This document shows positions 56,236 to 64,000 of a stretch of 64,000 bases of DNA, one piece after another. The position numbers and the translations under genes are program-made. The notes beneath the pieces were generated by a model. The model saw only the letters and a list, made by a program, of their open reading frames with translations, ran no database searches and was not told the DNA's origin. The DNA is from Paenibacillus sp. XY044 (GTDB taxonomy: Bacteria; Bacillota; Bacilli; Paenibacillales; Paenibacillaceae): positions 668,065 to 732,064 of the forward strand of contig NZ_NQMO01000001.1 in assembly GCF_002257645.1 (NCBI RefSeq). The letters run 5' to 3'. The number at the start of each line of letters is the position of its first letter. Positions within the stretch are counted from its first letter, which is position 1.

Positions 56236-57213
56236 GTGAATGACAAATCTGTTATGAAATGGACTGCATCCAGCGCAAAGAAGACGCGATCGAATGGAAT
56301 ACTGCGCAGACTTGCCGGCCAATGGCAAGTGCAATCGATGATCCTGCCGGGAATTCTCTTCATTGTTGTATTCAGCTACATCCCGATGTATGGAATTACG
56401 ATCGCATTCAAAGAGTTTGATATTTTCCAAGGGATCTCGGGCAGTCCATGGGTGGGCTTTAAACAGTTTAGATTGTTTTTTGAATCTCCCGACTTCTTCA
56501 TGATTATGAAAAATACGCTGGTCATCGCGGTGCTGAAGCTGATCTTCATCTTTCCGGCTCCGATTATTCTTGCGCTGATGCTCAATGAAATACGGCTTGC
56601 CGCATTCAAGAGAATCGTGCAGACGTTAACGTACTTACCGCATTTCATATCCTGGGTTATCGTATCAGGCCTCTTATTTTCGATCTTGGCGGTTGATGGA
56701 GGCAGCCTCAATATAGCGCTTCAGAAGCTGAACTTGATCGAGCAGCCGATGAATTGGCTGTCGCTGCCGAAATACTTTTATTCCATATTAATCTCCGCCG
56801 GGGTATGGAAGGAGATTGGCTTCAGCTCCATTGTCTACCTGGCTGCCATCACAGGTATCAATCCGCACCTATATGAAGCAGCCGCGATGGATGGTGCGGG
56901 CAGATTCAAACAAATGGTTTTGGTTACGCTGCCAAGCATAGCGCCTGTCGTGACGATCTTCCTCATCCTTCATATCGGTAATTTGCTGAATGCAGGGTTC
57001 GAAGACATATTAGCCATCACGAACAGCGGGAAAAATACCATTCTTCGTGATGTGTCGGAAGTCATTGATACCTATGTCTACAATTTTGGCGTCAATCAGC
57101 AGCGATATTCATTCGCTACGGCTGCGGGATTGTTTAAATCTATCATTAATGTGCTGCTTCTGTGGGGTGCCAACTCCATTGCAAGAAGAATATCAGGGTC
57201 GTCACTGTGGTAA
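56236..57213 (+). CDS. ABC transporter permease, LplB type
   Basis: 325 residues from GTG 56236; GTG 56227 nine bases earlier is also in frame and I cannot decide firmly, as the ribosome site AAAGG (56220-56224) is weak for both. About six membrane helices, with IPMYGITIAFKEFD after the first and the EAA loop YEAAAMDGAGRFKQMVLVTL. LplB-type permeases import complex glycans or pectin-derived sugars. It pairs with the next gene. No ATPase is encoded nearby; the one at 4781 or a distant MsmX could supply energy. Confidence 0.9.
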   Translation: MNDKSVMKWTASSAKKTRSNGILRRLAGQWQVQSMILPGILFIVVFSYIPMYGITIAFKEFDIFQGISGSPWVGFKQFRLFFESPDFFMIMKNTLVIAVLKLIFIFPAPIILALMLNEIRLAAFKRIVQTLTYLPHFISWVIVSGLLFSILAVDGGSLNIALQKLNLIEQPMNWLSLPKYFYSILISAGVWKEIGFSSIVYLAAITGINPHLYEAAAMDGAGRFKQMVLVTLPSIAPVVTIFLILHIGNLLNAGFEDILAITNSGKNTILRDVSEVIDTYVYNFGVNQQRYSFATAAGLFKSIINVLLLWGANSIARRISGSSLW

Positions 57214-57240
57214 CCCAGTTATCGCGCGGGAGGTAGGAAC

Positions 57241-58134
57241 ATGAAGCTCAGCCTCGAAGATCGGTTTCTGCAAATCTTTGTTTATACCGTGCTAATCATA
57301 CTAGCACTGGTATCCCTGTACCCATTTTGGAATGCGCTGGTCATTTCACTGAATTCCGGCATTGATACATCCTTGGGCGGTCTGACGCTGTGGCCCAGAC
57401 AGTTGACTTTCGATAATTACAAGGTGATCCTGAGCGACACGCGATTTTTTAAAGCATTAGGGATCTCCGTGTTAAGAACCGTTAGCGGGACGGCTGCTTC
57501 TATTTTCTTTACGGCCATGCTCGCCTATGGTTTATCCCGGAAAGATACCGTCGGGCGAAAATATTACATGGTGATCGCGATATTTACAATGTATTTCAGC
57601 GGTGGACTCATTCCAACCTATTTATGGCTCAGAGAGCTCGGGCTGTTCAACAACTTCTGGGTATTGTTCGTTCCATGGACCATTAGCGTATGGAATATGA
57701 TTGTCTTCCGCACGTTTTTCCAGGAGCTGCCGAAAGAACTGGAGGAATCAGCGATGCTAGACGGGTGTAATCATTACGGTCTATTTTTTCGCATCATCAT
57801 TCGTCTATCCGGTCCTGTCATCGCTACACTGTCTCTGTTCCAAGCGGTGTTCTTCTGGAATGAATGGTTCTCGTCCGGTATTTACATCAACAATGCCAAT
57901 CTGCTGCCGGTACAGAACTATTTGATGAATATGATTAACTCCAATTCGGCTCAGGAAATGATCAGCCAACTTGGTGCAGCCGGCGGCGTGGGAGATATGA
58001 TCTCAAGCACAATTACTCCGAAATCACTGCAAATGACAGCTCTGATGGTCGTAAGCCTGCCAATTATTCTGGTATATCCTTTTGTGCAAAAGTTTTTTGT
58101 GAAAGGTGTAATGGTCGGATCACTTAAAGAGTAG
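57241..58134 (+). CDS. ABC transporter permease, YtcP/LplC type
   Basis: 297 residues, six membrane helices, EAA loop EESAMLDGCNHYGLFFRIII followed by RLSGP where a proline usually sits at the Arg position. GGGAGGTAGG precedes ATG 57241. It forms the channel with the LplB-type protein upstream. The lipoprotein gene follows by 32 bases. Confidence 0.92.
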   Translation: MKLSLEDRFLQIFVYTVLIILALVSLYPFWNALVISLNSGIDTSLGGLTLWPRQLTFDNYKVILSDTRFFKALGISVLRTVSGTAASIFFTAMLAYGLSRKDTVGRKYYMVIAIFTMYFSGGLIPTYLWLRELGLFNNFWVLFVPWTISVWNMIVFRTFFQELPKELEESAMLDGCNHYGLFFRIIIRLSGPVIATLSLFQAVFFWNEWFSSGIYINNANLLPVQNYLMNMINSNSAQEMISQLGAAGGVGDMISSTITPKSLQMTALMVVSLPIILVYPFVQKFFVKGVMVGSLKE

Positions 58135-58166
58135 GCCGATCACAAACGATGAATGGGGGATTATCC

Positions 58167-59822
58167 ATGAGGGGAAGAAGAAAGCATTTCACAGTGATTT
58201 CAGTCATGACGGCGTTAAGCCTGGCACTGTCTGCATGCGGCGGCGATTCATCGGCGACCAAGTCAAGCGGAGACAATCAATCCAGTGCAGAGACTGCCGT
58301 GTTCGGAGAACAACCGCTTGAATTCAGCTTTTATTCCAACTATGACTTCGCCTCTCCTATCGGTTATGGAAATGATGTATCGACGAAGTGGCTGAAAGAG
58401 AATAAAAAATTAAACATGGTTGAAATCGGTTCCAACGGCAATGCAAGCCAGAAATTCGGCACGATGGTCGCTTCTAACGACCTTCCGGATGCCATCATGC
58501 TGGATCGGGGCTCGACGGATTATACAACGATGCAGAAGAATGGGATGCTTGTACCGCTCGACGACTATTATAAGAAATATCCCGTGCTTCAGAAGCTCAT
58601 AGATCCAGAGACGTTTAACATGCTGAAGGCGGAGGACGGTCACATGTATGTCATTCCGAACTGGTTCGATAGCGCCCAAAATCAATATAAGAACGTAAAC
58701 ACGGGTTGGACCGTCAATCGGGAAATATATGCCGACCTTGGAAAACCGGAGCTAAAAACATTCGATGAATTATACAGCTACCTGAAACAAGTGAAGGAGA
58801 AATTTCCGAATGTCGTACCGCTTGAGCCGGGCATTGCCATGAATGGGGTTAATATGCTGTACAAACTGATTTATGCCGGAAACGGCGGTAATCGAACCAT
58901 TTGGAATATTGGAGACGTCCCGACCTTCCCGAATACCGAAACGCATACGTTAGAGCCGATATTTAATGATCCTGCCTACTTGGAAGCGTTTAAGTATATG
59001 AGCAAACTGACCCGAGAAGGCTTAGTGTCACCTGATATGTTTACGTAAAAGCAGGAGCAGGTGCAGGAAAAGCTGAACTCCGGCCGCATCGCGGTTACAG
59101 CAATCTCTAATATTACAGGACTTGGGAACACGGCGAATGATATACTGCGCGCCAAGAACCCTGAAGCCGGTTATGATTATATTCCGTTCCTGTACAAGAC
59201 TGGGGTTGATCCGACAACGGTGAATCCGCATACGTATGGCACATTAGGCTGGAACGTTATCGTCATTACCAAAAAAGCGAAGCAGCCGGGGCTAATCTTC
59301 CAGTTCTACGATTGGTGGGCCAGTGAAGAAGGGCAGCGTATCAATGCGTTCGGCCCCCCTGGACTGCTGTACGATAAGGTGGATGAGAATGGAGCGCCTA
59401 TCGACAATGAAAAGGCAAAAACGATCAAGCCAGAAGAAAAAGCAAATTTGAAAATAGGGCTGTTTAACCCGCTGGGCACTCCATTATATTACAAAGTTAC
59501 CCACTTCAAGAATGCCCAAGATCCTGATCATCAAAACTGGGGTATGGCAGCCAGCGAGTATTTCGCCAAATTTGCCAAGCTCAATACCGATCAATTCAAT
59601 AATATGAAACTTGATCCGAAATCAGATGCCGGGATCAAAGAACAGCAAATCAAGCAAATCTGGCAGGAAGCCAACGCCAAAATGATATTTGCCAAAAGTG
59701 ACGTGGAGCTTGAAGCGGTATATAAAAAATTGCAAGCTGACGTGATGAAGGCTGGTTATGAAGACATTCTGGCGGAGAAAACCAAACTTTGGCAGAGTAA
59801 TCTTGCGCAAATGAAATCATAG
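58167..59822 (+). pseudogene. Solute-binding lipoprotein (LplA/YtcQ type) interrupted by an in-frame TAA
   Basis: The start at 58167 follows TGGGGGA (58154-58160). A lipoprotein signal ends at LSAC, and the family pattern (VFGEQPLEFSFYSNYDF) begins after a Ser/Thr-rich linker. At 59046-59048 a TAA stop (codon 294) breaks the frame. The same frame resumes at once with KQEQVQEKLNSGRIAVTAIS and runs to 59822, including the C-terminal family part (QIKQIWQEANAKMI). Total length of about 550 codons is normal, so the stop is the only defect. A C-to-T change of a CAA glutamine codon would explain it. A GTG at 59061 behind AGGAG (59053-59057) is too close for a typical site but could allow restart. 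It binds the sugar for the permeases at 56236 and 57241. Confidence 0.85.
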
Positions 59823-59853
59823 AGCAAAATCATAGGGAATGGGGGAGTTCATC

Positions 59854-61896
59854 ATGCCGCGAGCATGGCCGAAAATTTTGTATGGTGGGGACTATAATCC
59901 GGAGCAATGGCCGAGAGAACTATGGGAAGAGGACATGCGCTTATTCAAACTTGCAGGCATCGATATCGCCACGGTCAATGTGTTTTCATGGGCGCTGAAT
60001 CAACCGGACGAAACGACGTATTCCTTTGATTGGCTCGATGACGTCATGGATCTGCTTCATGCAAATGGGATGTACGCTTGCCTTGCTACGGGTACGGCCG
60101 CCCATCCGGCATGGATGGCACGTCAATATCCCGACGTACGGACGGTGACCGCGGACGGAAGGAAAATGAAATACGGCCGCAGGCATAATTCATGCCCGAA
60201 CAGCCCTACCTATCGGAAATATTCCCAGGCGATGGCCGCAAAGCTGGCGGAGCGCTATCAAGATCATCCCGCCCTGCTGCTGTGGCATGTGAATAACGAG
60301 TACGGCTGGCGGTGTTATTGCGACAACTGTGAGTCCGCCTTTCGGGAATGGCTCAAAGCACGGTACGGCACCTTGGAGGAGTTGAACAGGGCTTGGTATA
60401 CCTCCTTTTGGAGCCATACGTTCTACGACTGGGATGAAATTGTGCTGCCTAACCTGCTCAGCGAGCATTTGAATCGAAGTAACTTTGATCAAACGGCATT
60501 TCAAGGCATATCGCTCGATTACGACCGGTTTAACTCGGGCAGCATTTTGGACTGCTATAAGCTTGAACGGGATGCAATCAAGGCGGTTATCGCGGATGCC
60601 GTAGTTACGACCAATTTCCAGAGCAATGGCACGTATAAGCCGCTGGATTATTTCAAATTGGCCAAAGAGCTGGATGTCATCGCCTTGGACAGCTACCCTT
60701 CCAATGACATGCCGATGAGCCAAATTGCGATGCGCCACGATCTGATGCGAGGGCTGAAGCAGGGTCAGCCGTATCTATTAATGGAGCAGAGTCCAAGTCA
60801 GCTCAATTGGAAACCCGTCAATCCGTTGAAGCGGCCGGGCGTGATGCGCTTATGGAGCTATCAGGCTGTAGCCCGCGGGGCGGAAAGCGTGATGTTCTTC
60901 CAATTGAGGCGCTCCCGCGGAGCTTTTGAGAAGTTTCATGGCGCGGTCATCGATCATGCCGGCCACGAGCATACGCGCGTATTTCGTGAATGCGCGGAAC
61001 TGGGGAAGGAATTGAAGCTGCTGGGGGACACGCTGCTTGGGGCTGAGACGGAATCGCGGGTCGCCATTTTGTTTGATTGGGATAATTGGTGGGCGCTGGA
61101 GCATTCCAGCGGACCCAGTCAGCAATTGAAATACTTGCCGCAAATTCAAAAGTACTATGACGCCTTCTATCATCGCAATATCCCGGTGGATATGATCGGA
61201 ATCCAGGAGGATCTTGGCAAATACGATATCGTCATCGCGCCTGTTTTATATTTGGTGAAAGAAGGGGTTGCCGAGAAGCTGGAAAACTACGTGGCAAGCG
61301 GAGGAACGTTCGTCACTACATTTTTTAGCGGCATCGTCGATGAAAGCGATCTGGTCACCTTGGGCGGTTATCCGGGCGAGCTGCGGAAACTGCTCGGCGT
61401 GTGGGTAGAGGAAATCGACGCCCTTTTCCCGGGACAGTTCAACAGCATGCAGCTGCAGGCAAACGCTGCCGGCTTGGAAGGCAGCTATGCCTGCGGCATG
61501 CTGTGCGAGCTGCTCCACCCGGAAACGGCGGAGATAGCCGCTACGTATGGAAGTGATTTCTATCAAGGCATGCCGGCATTGACGCGGAATGTATTCGGCA
61601 GTGGAGAAGCTTGGTATATCGCAGCGGATCCTGAAGATGATTTCCTGGCGGCATTCTTCGGGCAATTGTCCGAAAGAAAAAACATTTTACCCGTTATAGA
61701 GACGCCGCCGGGGGTCGAGGCTGCCGTTCGCGTAAAGAATGGTGAGCGTTATACATTTCTGTTAAATCATAACGAGACATCGTCGACGATCCATTTGGGG
61801 CCAGAACAACGACTTGACGTGCTAACGGGGAGGCAGGTCACCGGCGAAATGATTCTGCCTGCCCATGCCGTGTATATCTTGAAGCAAATACCATAA
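59854..61896 (+). CDS. GH42 beta-galactosidase
   Basis: 680 residues from ATG 59854, behind GGGGGAG at 59841-59847; an ATG at 59839 in frame overlaps that site and is rejected. The N-terminus LYGGDYNPEQWP is diagnostic for GH42. Acid/base is Glu149 in HVNNEYG, and the nucleophile is Glu311 in LMEQSPSQLNW. Cysteines near CYCDNC (about 155-160) suggest the zinc site found in several members. A trimerisation domain and a small C-terminal beta domain follow. It removes beta-galactose from galactan-type oligosaccharides in the cytoplasm. Confidence 0.95.
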   Translation: MPRAWPKILYGGDYNPEQWPRELWEEDMRLFKLAGIDIATVNVFSWALNQPDETTYSFDWLDDVMDLLHANGMYACLATGTAAHPAWMARQYPDVRTVTADGRKMKYGRRHNSCPNSPTYRKYSQAMAAKLAERYQDHPALLLWHVNNEYGWRCYCDNCESAFREWLKARYGTLEELNRAWYTSFWSHTFYDWDEIVLPNLLSEHLNRSNFDQTAFQGISLDYDRFNSGSILDCYKLERDAIKAVIADAVVTTNFQSNGTYKPLDYFKLAKELDVIALDSYPSNDMPMSQIAMRHDLMRGLKQGQPYLLMEQSPSQLNWKPVNPLKRPGVMRLWSYQAVARGAESVMFFQLRRSRGAFEKFHGAVIDHAGHEHTRVFRECAELGKELKLLGDTLLGAETESRVAILFDWDNWWALEHSSGPSQQLKYLPQIQKYYDAFYHRNIPVDMIGIQEDLGKYDIVIAPVLYLVKEGVAEKLENYVASGGTFVTTFFSGIVDESDLVTLGGYPGELRKLLGVWVEEIDALFPGQFNSMQLQANAAGLEGSYACGMLCELLHPETAEIAATYGSDFYQGMPALTRNVFGSGEAWYIAADPEDDFLAAFFGQLSERKNILPVIETPPGVEAAVRVKNGERYTFLLNHNETSSTIHLGPEQRLDVLTGRQVTGEMILPAHAVYILKQIP

Positions 61897-61919
61897 TGCG
61901 TAATAAGGAGTGGAGCATA

Positions 61920-64000
61920 TTGGTGAAAGATCGCAGCATGAAGATGTGGTATCGTAAGCCGGCCAAGGAATGGGTAGAAGCCCTTCCCGTAGGTAACGGC
62001 CGTTTGGGTGGAATGGTGTTCGGAGGCGCGGAGCAGGAGCGTATTCAGTTGAATGAAGACACGCTCTGGTCGGGGCATCCTGATGACCCTGCGAATCATG
62101 AAGCTTTATCCCATCTAGAAAAAGTCCGTCAGCTCAACTTCGAAGGCAGTTATGCCGAGGCGCAGGAGCTAATTGAAGAGCATATGCTTGGTCCGTGGTC
62201 AGCGTCCTATCAAGCGATGGGAGACCTGTATCTTCAAATGGAGAACGCTGGCGACGTCACGGAGTATCGGCGGGAGCTGAACCTGAAGCGGGCCGTATGC
62301 CGCACATCCTTTGTCATGAACGGCGTTCGTTATGTCCGTGAAGTGTTTGTCTCGGCGGCGGATCAGGTGATGGTCATCCATCTATCGGCAGACCAGCCAG
62401 GAAAAGTATCCGTACAAGCATCACTCGACAGCCTGCTGGAGCACAAGGTCAAGCTGGATGCACCCGATCGCCTTATTCTTCAAGGGCGCAGCCCGAGTCA
62501 TGTAGAGCCTTTTCATGCCAGATCAGCGGATCCCGTGGTGTATGAAGAAGGGAAAGGCATGAGGTTTGAAATTCAGCTGATTGCCATGGCAGATCAGGGC
62601 TCCTTGGAACAGGGCGAGCATGGTTTGAAAGTAGAGCGCGCGAACGCAGTGACTTTTCTGTTAGCGGCAGCAACAAGCTTTAACGGCTTCGACCGGGATC
62701 CGTTCCAGGACGGGAGCAACCCAACCTTGCGCTGCGAGGAATGGCTGAACAGGGCATCCGCTTACTCCTTTCAACAGCTGCTGCATCGCCATGAAAACGA
62801 ATACGGTGAGTTGTTCGACCGGGTGGAGCTGGTGCTCGGCGCGCCCGGATTAACGGAACTTCCCACCGATGAACGGATCCAGGCGCTGCGCGAAGGACGC
62901 GAGGATGCGCAGTTAGCGGTGCTGTTTTTCCAGTTTGGGCGTTATCTGCTGATCTCCAGCTCGAGACCGGGAACGCAGCCTGCCAACCTCCAAGGGATAT
63001 GGAACGACCGGACGCGGCCGCCGTGGGCAGGTAATTATACAGTAAACATTAACCTGCAGATGAATTACTGGCTCGCCGAGAGCTGTAATTTGGCGGAATG
63101 CCACACACCTCTCTTCGACTTGCTGGAGGATCTTCGCGTAACCGGACGGGAAACGGCAAAAATCCATTATGGCGCCAGCGGCTGGGCATGCCACCATGCC
63201 GTTGATCTGTGGAGGCTGTCGACGCCTTCCGGCGGTCCGTCCAAAGGTCCGGCCAGCTGGGCTTTCTGGCCGATGGCAGGTCCATGGCTGTGTCAGCACT
63301 TATGGGAGCACTACCGTTTTGGAGGCGATGTGGCTTTCCTGAGGGAAAAGGCTTATCCCATTATGAAGGAAGCGGCGCTCTTCCTGTTGGATTGGCTGGT
63401 GAAGGACCCGGAAGGATATCTGGTTACGAATCCATCCACATCGCCCGAGAATACGTTTATCGGACCTGATGGAAAAAAGGCGGCAGTCAGCATCGCTTCG
63501 ACCTTGGACAATTCGCTCGTTTGGGAGCTATTCACCAACTGCATGGAGGCGTCAGCCATCCTTGAAACCGATACGGAGTTCAGACACGAGCTTCTTGCAG
63601 CCCGAAACCGGCTGCGTCCGCTGCGGATTGGCCGTTATGGACAGCTTCAGGAGTGGTCTCAGGATTTCGAGGAGGCTGAACCAGGACACCGACATACGGT
63701 GCATTTATATGCCTTGCATCCCGGAGATCAAATTGATCCCTATATTACGCCCGATTTGGCTGAAGCTTGCCGGGTCTCGTTGGACCGGCGGCAGCAGCAT
63801 GAAAAGGAGGATGCCATTGGCTGGTGCTTTGCTTGGCGAATTAACCAATTTGCGAGGCTTGGTGACGCGGATATGGCCCATCATTATTTAATCAAGCTCT
63901 TAGAAAATCCTTTCCCCAACCTATTGAATGCCCACCGCCATCCCAAGCTTTCGTTCTACCCGCTGACGGTAGAAGCGAATTTCGGGGCAACCGCGGGAAT
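61920..64000 (+). CDS. GH95 alpha-L-fucosidase (3' truncated by window)
   Basis: AAGGAG (61905-61910) is followed by TTG 61920 and GTG 61923, both in frame; I cannot choose firmly. The frame is open to the last base, giving at least 690 residues of a usual 750-800. N-terminal signature LPVGNGRLGGMVFGG and QLNEDTLWSG, then QGIWND...PPWAGNYTVNINLQMNYW, NPSTSPENTF, GWCFAWRINQFARLGDAD and NFGATAG, all characteristic of GH95. These contain the Asn, Glu and Asp of the active site. The inverting hydrolase releases alpha-L-fucose (some members alpha-L-galactose). No signal peptide. Cotranscribed with GH42 upstream. Confidence 0.92.
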   Translation, partial: MVKDRSMKMWYRKPAKEWVEALPVGNGRLGGMVFGGAEQERIQLNEDTLWSGHPDDPANHEALSHLEKVRQLNFEGSYAEAQELIEEHMLGPWSASYQAMGDLYLQMENAGDVTEYRRELNLKRAVCRTSFVMNGVRYVREVFVSAADQVMVIHLSADQPGKVSVQASLDSLLEHKVKLDAPDRLILQGRSPSHVEPFHARSADPVVYEEGKGMRFEIQLIAMADQGSLEQGEHGLKVERANAVTFLLAAATSFNGFDRDPFQDGSNPTLRCEEWLNRASAYSFQQLLHRHENEYGELFDRVELVLGAPGLTELPTDERIQALREGREDAQLAVLFFQFGRYLLISSSRPGTQPANLQGIWNDRTRPPWAGNYTVNINLQMNYWLAESCNLAECHTPLFDLLEDLRVTGRETAKIHYGASGWACHHAVDLWRLSTPSGGPSKGPASWAFWPMAGPWLCQHLWEHYRFGGDVAFLREKAYPIMKEAALFLLDWLVKDPEGYLVTNPSTSPENTFIGPDGKKAAVSIASTLDNSLVWELFTNCMEASAILETDTEFRHELLAARNRLRPLRIGRYGQLQEWSQDFEEAEPGHRHTVHLYALHPGDQIDPYITPDLAEACRVSLDRRQQHEKEDAIGWCFAWRINQFARLGDADMAHHYLIKLLENPFPNLLNAHRHPKLSFYPLTVEANFGATAG

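Noticed and set aside
59046..59048. Recoding of the TAA stop as a special amino acid
   Set aside because: TAA is not a selenocysteine or pyrrolysine codon and no recoding structure is evident. A mutation or sequence error is simpler.
61920..64000. Frameshift in the GH95 gene
   Set aside because: Codon-by-codon reading shows the frame open from 61920 to the last base with family motifs in order. It is only cut by the window.

Overview
The window reads as chromosomal DNA of a carbohydrate-degrading Firmicute, most likely Paenibacillaceae (Paenibacillus/Cohnella type). The signs are moderate GC, strong AGGAGG-type ribosome sites, occasional TTG/GTG starts, MsmX-type and LplB/YtcP/LplA-type ABC importers, DUF5696, YIP1 and DUF5605 proteins, and cre-like sites. 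Almost all of it is a plant cell-wall polysaccharide utilisation region. I see no phage, IS element, CRISPR array, rRNA or tRNA.

Layout. 1-2037: the end of an MGH1-like glycosidase and a BNR (sialidase-like) protein. 2136-3098: an AraC regulator ending at a clear terminator. 3273-30350: about 27 kb of co-directional genes ending at a strong terminator. They comprise a DUF5060/DUF4038/DUF5605 glycosidase, an ABC ATPase, a 992-residue solute-binding fusion, two permeases, an NHL-YIP1 membrane protein, a DUF5696 protein, two more permeases, two more DUF5605 paralogues (the second without either catalytic glutamate), an unassigned 707-residue protein, a DapA-type aldolase, an iron alcohol dehydrogenase, a cytoplasmic pectin methylesterase, an alpha/beta esterase, a GH67-like protein and a Gfo/Idh/MocA dehydrogenase. 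30681-31109: an isolated AT-rich AHSA1 gene.

31388-36185 (minus strand): sugar isomerase, split transketolase and FGGY kinase. This enzyme set fits the known logic of apulose-type branched-sugar catabolism. A divergent LacI gene (36463) faces it across an intergenic region holding eight copies of a heptamer. From 37645 to the window end, on the plus strand: GH2, GH78, GH127-like, an Asp/Glu racemase-like / DUF1537 kinase / BKACE trio, GH106, GH43-like, a second GH78, a second importer (two permeases and a lipoprotein split by an in-frame TAA), GH42 and GH95 (cut by the window edge).

How it works together (inference). Rhamnosidases of two families, beta-galactosidases, a fucosidase, an arabinofuranosidase-like enzyme, pectin methylesterase and relatives of apiosidases point to rhamnogalacturonan side chains. 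None of the hydrolases has a recognisable signal peptide. Oligosaccharides would therefore be imported by the two ABC systems and dismantled in the cytoplasm, with the aldolase, dehydrogenases, isomerase/kinase/transketolase and DUF1537/BKACE modules handling released monomers. AraC, LacI and probably CcpA would control expression. Substrates are not proven by sequence.
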